From contig PLXY01000008.1 of assembly GCA_003153295.1 (NCBI GenBank), forward strand, positions 126,853 through 187,711: 60,859 nucleotides of DNA. The letters are read 5' to 3'. Of the stretch, positions 51,540 to 59,943 are shown piece after piece. Positions within the stretch are counted from its first letter, which is position 1. Each line of letters begins with the position of its first letter. Position numbers and translations under genes: made by a program. The stretch comes from Parachlamydiales bacterium. Its GTDB lineage: Bacteria > Chlamydiota > Chlamydiia > Chlamydiales > Rhabdochlamydiaceae. Under the pieces are notes generated by a model. That model was not told the DNA's origin, searched no databases, and saw only the letters and a list, made by a program, of their open reading frames with translations.

Positions 51540-52282
51540 AAACCATTATTCTTCCCGCAGGAGTTTCAAACGATTTAGACTGGCGTCTTCAAAAAGAAGA
51601 AGCTAGAAATACGTCCGAGCAGATCTTATGGGAGTTCGATTTTGCTTTTGTCCACGACCAACCCGCATTTAATGCTTACATTTTAGCCGTGGATCACTTC
51701 TGCACGGACATTTGGAAAGAATTTGCAGATCGTTCTAAAGGCGTTGTTCTCTATCGAGGATCTTTAGATATTTTGCGGAAGATCGATTTGGATGAAGTCG
51801 AGGCAGCCCATCTTTTTGGAGATCTTCTTCATCGGCTGGCTTCGTTCTTGCCCGATGAAGCCATTCCTTATTGTCTTTTTGAAGACTCTTCTTTTGGAGA
51901 GGCGCGCTCAGCTCAACTGATGTCAAAAGAACGCTTTATTCATCTCCATTTGTCTTTAGAAGAACAAAAACTTCCTCAAGGCATTCTGCTACCCTCAGAT
52001 GAAGCTTGCACTCCTGAGGTTTTAGAAAAACTTCAGAGTTTGATGCAGAGAGTTGGACCTCATCGGATGATCCCAGAAACAAGATTGAATGAAATGTGGG
52101 ACGGGTTAGATCAGCTCTTCGTCATCGAAGAGGCTGTCAGTGTCCAAGGTCAAAGGCATATCAATGGATTTATCGCTGCGGGAGGAGAAAAGTTCGGAGC
52201 AGAGGGATTCGAACCCCCGACCCTCTGCTCCCAAAGCAGATGCGCTAGCCAAACTGCGCTATGCTCCGAACGGGCTAAATAA
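51536..52282 (+). CDS. Hypothetical protein coupled to trmB, 3' end antisense to tRNA-Pro
   Basis: 248 residues, starting in an ATGA overlap with trmB. No domain recognised. It is acidic and soluble, with an early motif ILPAGVSNDLDWRLQKEEA and a possible C-terminal core around FGDLLHRLASFLPDE. The last 28 codons (GAEGFEPPTLCSQSRCASQ...) are simply the antisense of tRNA-Pro, so they are not likely to be ancestral protein sequence. The original stop has presumably been lost. The coupling suggests a translation- or RNA-related role, but this is not evidence of one. Confidence 0.75.
   Translation: MKTIILPAGVSNDLDWRLQKEEARNTSEQILWEFDFAFVHDQPAFNAYILAVDHFCTDIWKEFADRSKGVVLYRGSLDILRKIDLDEVEAAHLFGDLLHRLASFLPDEAIPYCLFEDSSFGEARSAQLMSKERFIHLHLSLEEQKLPQGILLPSDEACTPEVLEKLQSLMQRVGPHRMIPETRLNEMWDGLDQLFVIEEAVSVQGQRHINGFIAAGGEKFGAEGFEPPTLCSQSRCASQTALCSERAK
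52194..52268 (-). tRNA. tRNA-Pro(UGG)
   Basis: 75 bases with acceptor CGGAGCA/TGCTCCG, D arm GCGC-AGTTTGGCTA-GCGC, anticodon stem TCTGC/GCAGA around TTTGGGA (anticodon UGG), and T arm GGGGG-TTCGAAT-CCCTC. CCA not encoded. It lies antisense to the 3' end of the hypothetical gene on the plus strand. Confidence 0.97.
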
Positions 52283-52363
52283 TACTTGTATGACTTCTTT
52301 TCGACAAGGCTATTTGTTGTCTACCTTATCGATCCAATTTATTTTTAATCATTGTGAAGAGAA

Positions 52364-53677
52364 TTATTTCAAAGTTACTTGAATGTGACAAAAATGGGTT
52401 TTTGTCGTATTTCCATGGAGCTTTGCATCGGATACGTTCAGATTCAATACCTGAGTAGAGTAGCTAGGGCCTAATTCTTCCTTTATAACGAGATTAGGGA
52501 CTCCGCAGAGTTCTGAAAGGCCTGGGACGTCGTAAAGATAGGAGAGATGACCTGTTCCTACAAGTCCAATGAATTTTGCAGTTGGATTTTTTTGCAGTTC
52601 ACTTTCGATAATAGGTAGGGCTGTGAAATTCACGGCTTCCATGCGCTCCTTCCCTTGACTTCCTCCGTGCGATTGAAATCCTATAAGTTGGGTATACGAC
52701 ATTTCAATGCCTACAGGTCGAATTCCGGCCTCAACAGCAGCTAAAATCATAGGATAGTAATGAGTTGCATTGACTAAAACAGATTCCCCATAACCCTTCT
52801 TTAAAAACTTTTCTAGAAAAGGAGAAGGTTTTTTCTTCTCAAAAAATCGATCGAGCTCTCCTTGCAATGTATCGTTGCAGCAAAACTCAAGAAAGAGAAG
52901 ACGAACCCCATTTTCATATAAATCTTTCATATGCCTTTGCAATATTTGCTTAGGAACCCGGTCCAGGTGCAATTCTCCCACGAAAAAGCCTCGATGATTA
53001 GCAAGAAGAGACTTAAATATCGTATTCATTTGTTCAGGGTTGCCATTGAAGGAAGAGAAGACGGGGAAATCTACTTTTAACGAAGAAGCGTCTTGTATTC
53101 TAGGCTCTTTTTTAACTCGCTCTAGATTATATTCCGTGAGTAATTTTACTTGGTAAGGGTTAGAGTAGTCCTTTTCTATTAAGATGTTTTTTTTAAAAGT
53201 CCGAAAAAGATCGAATAAGAGACCGCTAAAAGGACAGACGGGTTCAGTAAAACGTAGAAGATTTAATAGCGTTTCAAATTCAGCAGTTGAATATCCCAAA
53301 TAAACTTGTGAGCCTTCTATGATAATTTTAAGCGGATTTTCGGGGTTTTCTTTGTTGTACTGTTCAATTTTAGATTTCGCTTCTCCTAGTTTTATTTGGA
53401 GTTCTTGCTGATTGAATTTTCGCCTCCCACCAACAAGTTTAGCGAGATATCCTGGTTTTCCTTCCATGCGCTTTATAAATGCGGCTTCATTTTCTGCTGA
53501 ACACACAGTAACCTGGTGACTTGACATGGAGGGAGGATTTGATCGATCTTTGGAAGCGGAATTCTGAAAAAATCCTGTGGCAAACTTATAGATTTTAGAC
53601 AGTCCGCGGCAGCCATAAATAAACAAGGAGCTGACACAGTAATAGACTGAAGAGGCAAAATTGTAGATGGCACTCAT
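52364..53677 (-). CDS. GxxH-motif protein of the EreA/ChaN/TIKI-type superfamily
   Basis: 437 residues from ATG 53677; an upstream extension would overlap pgi. The N-terminal 40 residues contain a weakly hydrophobic stretch (FASSVYYCVSSLFIYGCRG). The C-terminal half (about residues 225-400) begins RGFFVGELHLDRVPKQIL and later has LLFLEF, PVGIEMSYTQL and FIGLVGTGHLSYLYDVPG. Two G-x-x-H motifs (GELH and GTGH) with Glu residues on nearby strands are the hallmark of the EreA/ChaN-like/TIKI/TraB fold, which covers erythromycin esterase, haem-binding ChaN and metalloproteases. The exact activity cannot be read. It may be exported. Divergent from pgi. Confidence 0.65.
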   Translation of the reverse strand: MSAIYNFASSVYYCVSSLFIYGCRGLSKIYKFATGFFQNSASKDRSNPPSMSSHQVTVCSAENEAAFIKRMEGKPGYLAKLVGGRRKFNQQELQIKLGEAKSKIEQYNKENPENPLKIIIEGSQVYLGYSTAEFETLLNLLRFTEPVCPFSGLLFDLFRTFKKNILIEKDYSNPYQVKLLTEYNLERVKKEPRIQDASSLKVDFPVFSSFNGNPEQMNTIFKSLLANHRGFFVGELHLDRVPKQILQRHMKDLYENGVRLLFLEFCCNDTLQGELDRFFEKKKPSPFLEKFLKKGYGESVLVNATHYYPMILAAVEAGIRPVGIEMSYTQLIGFQSHGGSQGKERMEAVNFTALPIIESELQKNPTAKFIGLVGTGHLSYLYDVPGLSELCGVPNLVIKEELGPSYSTQVLNLNVSDAKLHGNTTKTHFCHIQVTLK

Positions 53678-53770
53678 ATAAATTTGTCCGACTATAACAT
53701 AACTCACTTCTTTCTTTCGACTGCAAGGAGTTTCTTGATTTGATATCTCAAACCTTGTAAACCGTAAGAT

Positions 53771-55321
53771 ATGAACTTTTTTAAAAATCCCGAGCTCTTT
53801 AGAGCCTCTCAAAATCCTCCTGATTTAAGAAAACTCTTAACACCGGAGAGGATCGCTTCCTTTCAAACCGAGGCTGTAGGCCTCCGTTTGCTTTACGCCA
53901 CCGAAAGGGTCACTGACACGATCATGCAGGCGTTATTTAATCTAGCCCAAGATCGAGAAGTCGTTTCCCATATGAAAGCCATGCAGGCAGGCGAAAGGGT
54001 TAATTCCATCCACGGTTATGAAAGCGAGAATAGACCTGCATTGCATACCGCCATGAGAGATGTTTTTGATTCCGCTCAGCACCCGCCTATCGTCCAGGCT
54101 GCGATCGATCTTGCTAAAAAAGAAATTGAAAAATTAAAGACATTTTTAGCGGATGTAGAGGACTTCACCGATATCGTGCAGATCGGCATTGGCGGATCGT
54201 CTTTAGGGCCAGAGGCGATTTATTTAGGTTTGGAAGTCTATGCTATCAATGGAAGACGCGCCCATTTCATTTCCAATGTTGATCCCGATGAGACCACGAA
54301 AGTTTTAGGTAGGCTCGATCTTTCGAAAACACTGATTATCGTCGTTTCTAAATCAGGTTCTACCTTAGAGACAGTCACCAATGAAATGCTTGCGCGGGAA
54401 AAATTGAAAGATGCTGGACTGAATCCTAAAGACCATCTGATTGCTGTTACAGGAAAAGGAAGTCCGATGGACGATCCTGCAAAATACCGCGCTTCCTTTT
54501 ATATTTGGGATTACATCGGGGGAAGATATTCCGTGACCTCGATGGTTGGCGGTGTGATGCTAGCCTTTGCGCTCGGCATTGAAACTTATCTCGACTTTCT
54601 TCGAGGCGCTCATGAGATGGATCTCGCCGCTTTAGAGTCTAATCCTGAAAAAAATCTACCGCTGACCGGAGCTCTTTTAGGGATTTGGAACCGAAACTTT
54701 CTCAATCTTCCGACAGTCGCTATTATTCCTTATGCGCAAGCCCTAGCTCGTTTTCCTGCTCATCTACAGCAGCTTGATATGGAATCGAATGGCAAACACA
54801 TCAACAAAGAAGGGCAAGTTGTTGACTACAATACAGGTCCCATCATTTGGGGAGAGCCAGGAACCAATGGACAGCATTCCTTTTTCCAAATGATCCATCA
54901 AGGAACGACAATCGTTCCTTTGGAAATCATTGGTTTTAAGGAAACCCAATACGGAGAAGATCTGCTTGTCCAAGGGTCTTATTCTCAGGAAAAATTGCTG
55001 TCCAATCTCTTTGCTCAGGCGATTGCTTTGGCTCAAGGACAAGAAAATGCGAATCCGAACAAGGTTTTCAAAGGAAACCGGCCTTCTTCCATTCTTTTAG
55101 CTCAGAAGCTCGACCCTTTTACGATGGGTAAACTGCTCGCTTACTATGAACATAAAGTCGTCTTCCAAGGATTTATCTGGAATATCAATTCTTTTGACCA
55201 GGAAGGCGTCCAGCTGGGCAAAAAATTGGCTACAGAAATGATCAAGACCTTTACGGAAATTCGGGATGGAGAAAACCCTTCATATCAACTGGGCAAAGCC
55301 TATATTAAACAGCTAGAATAG
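53771..55321 (+). CDS. pgi: Glucose-6-phosphate isomerase
   Basis: 516 residues. Interconverts glucose-6-phosphate and fructose-6-phosphate. VQIGIGGSSLGPEAIYL, SKSGSTLETVTNEML, DYIGGRYSVTSMVGGVMLAF (in part) and NGQHSFFQMIHQGTT mark the family; the catalytic Glu is in WGEPGTNGQHS. The chlamydial enzyme is of this long type. The following DUF952 gene begins 9 bases after the stop. Confidence 0.97.
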   Translation: MNFFKNPELFRASQNPPDLRKLLTPERIASFQTEAVGLRLLYATERVTDTIMQALFNLAQDREVVSHMKAMQAGERVNSIHGYESENRPALHTAMRDVFDSAQHPPIVQAAIDLAKKEIEKLKTFLADVEDFTDIVQIGIGGSSLGPEAIYLGLEVYAINGRRAHFISNVDPDETTKVLGRLDLSKTLIIVVSKSGSTLETVTNEMLAREKLKDAGLNPKDHLIAVTGKGSPMDDPAKYRASFYIWDYIGGRYSVTSMVGGVMLAFALGIETYLDFLRGAHEMDLAALESNPEKNLPLTGALLGIWNRNFLNLPTVAIIPYAQALARFPAHLQQLDMESNGKHINKEGQVVDYNTGPIIWGEPGTNGQHSFFQMIHQGTTIVPLEIIGFKETQYGEDLLVQGSYSQEKLLSNLFAQAIALAQGQENANPNKVFKGNRPSSILLAQKLDPFTMGKLLAYYEHKVVFQGFIWNINSFDQEGVQLGKKLATEMIKTFTEIRDGENPSYQLGKAYIKQLE

Positions 55322-55330
55322 GAGAGAAAA

Positions 55331-55723
55331 ATGGTACCGATCATATTTTCAGCTTTTGTATCTTTGGCCGTATTGCCACTGGATTTTCCACAAAAAGCCG
55401 CTCAAGAAGAAAGTACTCCTCATTATCTGTATAAAGTAGTTTCCATCGAAGCCTGGAAAGCCAGTCAGGGTGAAAAATCTTTGAAACTCTCTGCTGACGA
55501 TCAAACATTCATTCATCTATCTAGAGAAGATCAGTTGGAAAGGATCACTTCTAAATATTGGGCAAAAGCCTCTGAATATGTTGTCTTAAGGCTAGATGCC
55601 TCTAAGCTTCCGGGAAAAATGGTCTATGAGGCCAATCCAGGAGGAGCTAGCAAATATTATCACCTTTATGACGGATCAATTCCCCTAGAAGCTATCTCTG
55701 AGTCCAAGGTCATTAAAAAGTAG
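55331..55723 (+). CDS. DUF952 protein with signal peptide
   Basis: 130 residues with AGGAG before the ATG. A leader (VPIIFSAFVSLAVLPLDF) precedes the DUF952 fold: HYLYKVVSIEAWKAS, FIHLSREDQLERIT, VVLRLDASKLPG and YHLYDGSIPLEAI. DUF952 proteins are small and of unknown function, usually cytosolic; here the leader suggests export. Co-transcription with pgi is likely. Confidence 0.9.
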   Translation: MVPIIFSAFVSLAVLPLDFPQKAAQEESTPHYLYKVVSIEAWKASQGEKSLKLSADDQTFIHLSREDQLERITSKYWAKASEYVVLRLDASKLPGKMVYEANPGGASKYYHLYDGSIPLEAISESKVIKK

Positions 55724-55770
55724 TGTTTGAAATTTTGCCCTCATGCTACAGAGAAAGTAAGAGGTAGCAG

Positions 55771-56157
55771 ATGACATTATTTGAGAATTTACTGATCTTA
55801 CTTGCGAGGATCTTAATTAGTTCACTATTTTTATGGGCGGGAGCTGCCAAGGTTCTGCGTTGGAAGATCTCTGCTGAATATATGCAATCTAAGAAATTGC
55901 CCGCTTCGCTGCTTCCTGCAGCTGTTGTGTTGCAGATTGTAGGGGGATTATCGGTATTGCTGGGCTTTGAAACACGGGTAGGGGCTTTATTGCTGATTGT
56001 TTTTGTGATTCCAGCAGCGTACAAAATGCATGATTTTTGGAACCTTCAAGATCCCGACAAGACCACGCAGAAGACGATGTTCATGAAAGATGTTGCAGTT
56101 CTAGGAGGGCTTTTGCTCCTCTTAGTGACAGGAGCAGGCCGCTTTGCGTTTAACTAA
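55771..56157 (+). CDS. DoxX-family membrane protein
   Basis: 128 residues, four membrane helices. LLARILISSLFLWAGAAKV is the DoxX N-terminus. AAVVLQIVGGLSVLLGFETRVGALLLIVFVIPAA (cited in part) gives helices 2 and 3, and the last helix ends ...VTGAGRFAFN. DoxX-like proteins are linked to redox or sulfur metabolism; no role is assignable. The stop codon lies in the loop of the terminator hairpin that follows. Confidence 0.9.
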   Translation: MTLFENLLILLARILISSLFLWAGAAKVLRWKISAEYMQSKKLPASLLPAAVVLQIVGGLSVLLGFETRVGALLLIVFVIPAAYKMHDFWNLQDPDKTTQKTMFMKDVAVLGGLLLLLVTGAGRFAFN

Positions 56158-56168
56158 AAACGCAAAGC
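56141..56168. terminator. Terminator hairpin between convergent genes
   Basis: GCTTTGCGTTT and AAACGCAAAGC form a perfect 11-bp stem whose 6-base loop contains the doxX stop codon. Confidence 0.7.
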
Positions 56169-56180
56169 TCCTGGGAGGAT

Positions 56181-57620
56181 TTAAGCTTTTCTTGGATCTA
56201 TTCGCTTAACAGAAGTGAAATGCTGATCTCCATTCTCATCTGGAGTTGTCGTGATGACAGCGATTGCACCATCCTTAATACTTTTCGCAAGCTTAGGGTC
56301 CATTCCAGGATTTGATCTGATGATAGACTCTAGCCCTTTTTGCATCACTTTACCGTCGGTGATGAAAATAGGCAATTCAGCATTAGCTGTATCGTCAAGA
56401 CCTTCCTGAACAGCCTTCAATAAGCGAGCTGCGATTTGAGCATTGCTTTCAGAGCGGGGATCTTGAGGATTCGGAGCGGTATTCCATTGCTCTTCCGGAG
56501 TCAGATTGTGGTATTGGTTGTAACCTGGATCTGCTCTTCTCACTATTTTGTCTCCGATCAATTCCCAGCCCACCTTGGTTGGTTTTCTTAGGTTATCATC
56601 TTCATTGACACTATCTATTTCATCCAATGCATCCTCTAACTCTTCCAGTCGCTCTTGTTCGTCTTCAATGGCTTCTAATTCAGCGAAATCTTTATAGGTA
56701 GCATTACCTAAAATGATATCGCCAGTTTCCTTGTGATGTGTGGAGGGAGAACTGAAAACTACAAGTCCTTCTAGATGGTTTTCTTGCCGAATTTTACTAA
56801 TAGTAGGATTGATTTTTTCATGAGCCAATCGCACTCCTTTTTCTGTTAATCCGCCTAGGCCGCCTTCCTTACTACTTTTACTGGCTGGACGCATGACAAT
56901 GCAAATCCTTTGAACGGCAGTGTGGATTCTCATGAATTGGTGATAGCAGGTACGAGCTTTGTACAAGAATATGCCTGTCAAAGCAAGATGCGCAGCAGTA
57001 TCGAGCACTTTCATGTCTACCCATCTTGTGACTTGGCTGCTTGATTTTTGTGCTTTATAGAAGCTAATGCAACCTTTGAAAGCGAGCGAAGCTCCCGTGA
57101 CAGCATAAGACATTTTCTTAGAGAAAGAATAGAGAGTCACCAAGTAGAGGCTATTGGAAACGACATTAAGCATTTTTTCGCCAATCTGAGACCGGCTAAG
57201 ATCCATGAAATTGCGCAAGCTGAAGATGTCTTCGCCTAAATTCATCACGGTATGGAGGGCAACGCCAATCTTTAAATCTGCGAAAGTTCCGACTACTTCG
57301 ACTCCATTCTTAACCCAGTTCCATACACGTGCTTTCTTCGATGTTTCCGCATCATTTAAAACAGAAGCAAAAGAGTTTAAGCCTAATGAAATATAAGAAA
57401 TGTAACGCCCAGTAGGTTGATAAAGAGTGCCGATGAACGGCAGAGCCAATCCTACAATATGCATTCCGTTGTTTATCAAGCTTTTAGATAAAGAAGGAAG
57501 AGGTTTATCAGTAGATATTCCTTTGTTCATCAAGCCTTCAGTTGATGAAGGAAGAGTTTTATCCCAATCTCTTGAATAATATTTTAAATCTAATTTTCCT
57601 AGTAATGATGCTGCAGTCAT
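56181..57620 (-). CDS. Multi-hydrophobic-segment protein, inclusion-membrane-like
   Basis: 479 residues, no known domain. The first half has several hydrophobic helices (GMHIVGLALPFIGTLY; GVEVVGTFADLKIGVAL; SLYLVTLYSFSKKMSYAVTG; AAHLALTGIFLY). The second half is soluble, with an acidic coiled-coil stretch (LEAIEDEQERLEELEDALDE) and a Asp/Pro-rich region. An imperfect internal repeat (STEGLMNKG and SKSLINNG) occurs near the N-terminus. Bilobed hydrophobic patches and no leader would fit a chlamydial inclusion-membrane or secreted effector protein, as an inference. The gap 57621-57871 is AT-rich with nothing recognised. Confidence 0.75.
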   Translation of the reverse strand: MTAASLLGKLDLKYYSRDWDKTLPSSTEGLMNKGISTDKPLPSLSKSLINNGMHIVGLALPFIGTLYQPTGRYISYISLGLNSFASVLNDAETSKKARVWNWVKNGVEVVGTFADLKIGVALHTVMNLGEDIFSLRNFMDLSRSQIGEKMLNVVSNSLYLVTLYSFSKKMSYAVTGASLAFKGCISFYKAQKSSSQVTRWVDMKVLDTAAHLALTGIFLYKARTCYHQFMRIHTAVQRICIVMRPASKSSKEGGLGGLTEKGVRLAHEKINPTISKIRQENHLEGLVVFSSPSTHHKETGDIILGNATYKDFAELEAIEDEQERLEELEDALDEIDSVNEDDNLRKPTKVGWELIGDKIVRRADPGYNQYHNLTPEEQWNTAPNPQDPRSESNAQIAARLLKAVQEGLDDTANAELPIFITDGKVMQKGLESIIRSNPGMDPKLAKSIKDGAIAVITTTPDENGDQHFTSVKRIDPRKA

Positions 57621-57871
57621 AATTTCTCCATTTTAATGCGCATATTTTAATATAATTATCATTTTATTGTAATTAAAATGAGTTTTATAACATATTCGAT
57701 ACTATTTTTCTTGTTCTTTGTTATTAACCGCTTAACTACTATTATCGATAAATAAAATTTCGATTTTATAGCTAAAAATTGAGGCAAAAAATTTTAATCT
57801 CAAAGCTTAGAACAATTGAAATTTTTTCTCTATACTTCCCTTTTTTTGATCTTTCAGGATATGATGAAGGG

Positions 57872-58213
57872 ATGTTTGCAGTGATTTATCAAATATATCT
57901 TAAACCAGGCCGGGAAGAAGACTTTCAGAAGGCCTGGCAACAGATTGCTTCTTATTTTGTCGAGAAAAGGGGAGCTATAGGCTCTTGCCTCCATCGAACC
58001 GAAGAGGGCAAATGGGTATCCTATTCTCGTTGGCCTGATCGAGCAACACGCGATGCCTCATGGCCGGGGGATAATGCTCCTTCAGATGAATTGCCTGAAG
58101 AGGTCCGCCAAGTCATTTTAACAATTCAAGACTGTACAGATCCCGATAGAAAATTTCCTGAGATCTGCATGGATGTCGTTAACGATCTTTTGCTCAGCAG
58201 TGTTGACACTTGA
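57872..58213 (+). CDS. Antibiotic-biosynthesis-monooxygenase-like protein
   Basis: 113 residues from ATG 57872; a longer frame from a TTG at 57779 adds an unrelated AT-rich stretch. The start MFAVIYQIYLKPGREEDFQKAW is the typical ABM-domain beta-strand/helix opening, and SRWPDRATRDASW matches the second half. Such proteins are small dimeric ferredoxin-like enzymes acting on quinones, haem or unknown substrates. The catalytic residue cannot be assigned. Confidence 0.82.
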   Translation: MFAVIYQIYLKPGREEDFQKAWQQIASYFVEKRGAIGSCLHRTEEGKWVSYSRWPDRATRDASWPGDNAPSDELPEEVRQVILTIQDCTDPDRKFPEICMDVVNDLLLSSVDT

Positions 58214-58240
58214 TGCACTAATCATCTAGATAAAAAAATT

Positions 58241-59470
58241 ATGTTTAGATCGCCCCAGCATTATCGCACTTTCTTGACGGTTCTTTTAACCTACGCTTTA
58301 GACCTTGTAGGTTATTCGATTGTATTTCCCGTTTTAGCTCCCTTGCTCTTGAATACTGAATTGCACTTTTTTTCAGCCGATGTTTTAGAGGCCACAAGAA
58401 CCACGGTTTTAGGGCTTCTCTTTGCCGTTTTCGGGATTTCTCAATTCTTCGGGGCTTCTATTGCAGGAGCTTTGGCAGACCATTATGGAAGGTATAAAAC
58501 CTTTCTCTGGACAATTGCCTTAAGTATTTTTGGGTATGCCTTGATGGCGCTGAGCATCTATAAACAAAATCTCGACTGGCTTTTTATCGGACGTATTATC
58601 ACTGGGCTTTGCTCGGGTAATTTTGCACTTGCCCAATCGGCAACAGCAGATCTGACAGATGAACATCAGCGCAGTAAAGCTTTTGGTATTTTACTTGGCG
58701 TAGGAGGTCTGGGATTCGTTGCAGGTCCCTGGGTAGGCGGCAAGCTGGCCAATCCTGATTGGCTATCAGGCTCAGGTGCTTTTATTTTTGCAGCAATAGC
58801 AGCCTTGCTCAATTTTATTATTGTGTATTTCTTCTATGTCGAATCATGGACAAGGCACGCACATCATGCGAAAGTCCGCTTGCTGGGAACTTTCAAAGAT
58901 ATTCGTCTTGTTTTCCACCAAAAAACTTTACGTATTCTGCTGATGGCTTATTTGCTCTTCTCTATTGGTTGGGGGTTTTTCCTTATTTTTTCACCAACAT
59001 TTTTGGTGCAAAGATTCTCGCTGGGGCCGGACAAAATCGGAGATATATTTGCTTATATGGCCATTAGCTGGTTCTTTGCTGCGATGTTCCTCAATAAAGA
59101 GCTCCTCGGCAAATTCTCATTACGCACTTTAATTTTGGCTGGGACTTTAATTGCATCCTTAGGTGTGGGATTATTTCTATGGCCTTCAACCCTATGGCCC
59201 TATTGGATTATCATTCCAATTGCCTTAGTAGGGGGAGCGCTTTGCTGGGTTAACATGGGATCTCTTCTTTCATTAAGGTCTTCTGAACATATGCAAGGAA
59301 GGGTCATGGGAGCTAGCGGATCAATGTGGTCCATTGGTCAGATTATAGCGCCTCTTGCCGCAGGTCCTCTAGCCGGCTGGAATATCTATTCTCCGCTATT
59401 GGTGGGCGCTGTGTTTATTTTGATCACTTTTCTTTATTTTATACTAAGCTACAAAGAAAGCTCAGTCTAA
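58241..59470 (+). CDS. MFS transporter, tetracycline-resistance-like family
   Basis: 409 residues and 12 membrane helices. DHYGRYKTFLWT (motif A, G-x-L-A-D-x-x-G-R) follows helix 2, IGRIITGLCSGNFALAQSATADLT is the motif B/C region (cited in part), and GSGASGSMWSIGQIIAPLAAGPL-like sequence lies in helix 11. The family includes TetA-type drug efflux pumps and nucleotide or sugar carriers. Substrate unknown. Confidence 0.93.
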   Translation: MFRSPQHYRTFLTVLLTYALDLVGYSIVFPVLAPLLLNTELHFFSADVLEATRTTVLGLLFAVFGISQFFGASIAGALADHYGRYKTFLWTIALSIFGYALMALSIYKQNLDWLFIGRIITGLCSGNFALAQSATADLTDEHQRSKAFGILLGVGGLGFVAGPWVGGKLANPDWLSGSGAFIFAAIAALLNFIIVYFFYVESWTRHAHHAKVRLLGTFKDIRLVFHQKTLRILLMAYLLFSIGWGFFLIFSPTFLVQRFSLGPDKIGDIFAYMAISWFFAAMFLNKELLGKFSLRTLILAGTLIASLGVGLFLWPSTLWPYWIIIPIALVGGALCWVNMGSLLSLRSSEHMQGRVMGASGSMWSIGQIIAPLAAGPLAGWNIYSPLLVGAVFILITFLYFILSYKESSV

Positions 59471-59531
59471 ACAATATGTTTATCTTAACAGTATCTTTAT
59501 GATATACTCCGACCTAATCTGGAGGTCGTTT

Positions 59532-59693
59532 ATGTTAACATGGGCAATTTTATCTTTAGTGACAGCTATTATCTCAGGATTCTATGGATATAACGGCATC
59601 GCAACTGTATCAAAAAAAGTCTCTAAAGGACTTTTTTATTTAATTCTCCCTGCATCCGTTGTTTCTTGGATCTTCTACATTTTGCATCTGTAA
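59532..59693 (+). CDS. DUF1328/UPF0391 small membrane protein
   Basis: 53 residues from ATG 59532 with GGAGG 7 bases upstream. MLTWAILSLVTAIISGFYGY and the second helix YLILPASVVSWIFYIL match DUF1328, a family of two-helix peptides induced by stress in other bacteria. The ATG at 59499 would add residues with no ribosome-binding site. Confidence 0.9.
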   Translation: MLTWAILSLVTAIISGFYGYNGIATVSKKVSKGLFYLILPASVVSWIFYILHL

Positions 59694-59695
59694 AA

Positions 59696-59893
59696 TTATT
59701 TACAAACTTGCACTTTGCCCTGTTCTATATCTATGACATGCTGAGAAGGATTTTCAAAGACGGAAGAAATCAAGAAGATCTGTCCAAAAGAAGAAAGCTT
59801 TCCTAAAAGAGAATCTCGCCTTGAACTATCTAAGTGGACTCCAAAATCATCGATTATTTCAAGAATGTTAAAATATCGGAATAGGTGAGCGAG
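59696..59893 (-). pseudogene. recF: 3' fragment of recF
   Basis: A frame of about 65 codons reads IIDDFGVHLDSSRRDSLLG and KLSSFGQIFLISSVFENPSQ, then ends with VIDIEQGKVQVCK. This is the C-terminal Walker B/D-loop region of RecF (D-D-x-x-x-x-L-D-x-x-R). The rest of recF is absent; upstream an in-frame stop occurs and the sequence joins the tail of the TPR gene. The fragment is a relic of recombination or of a deleted recF. Confidence 0.6.
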
Positions 59894-59943
59894 TTAATTT
59901 GTGCATAGGCAAGAAAATACCGAAAGAGATCTCCAGCCTTCTC

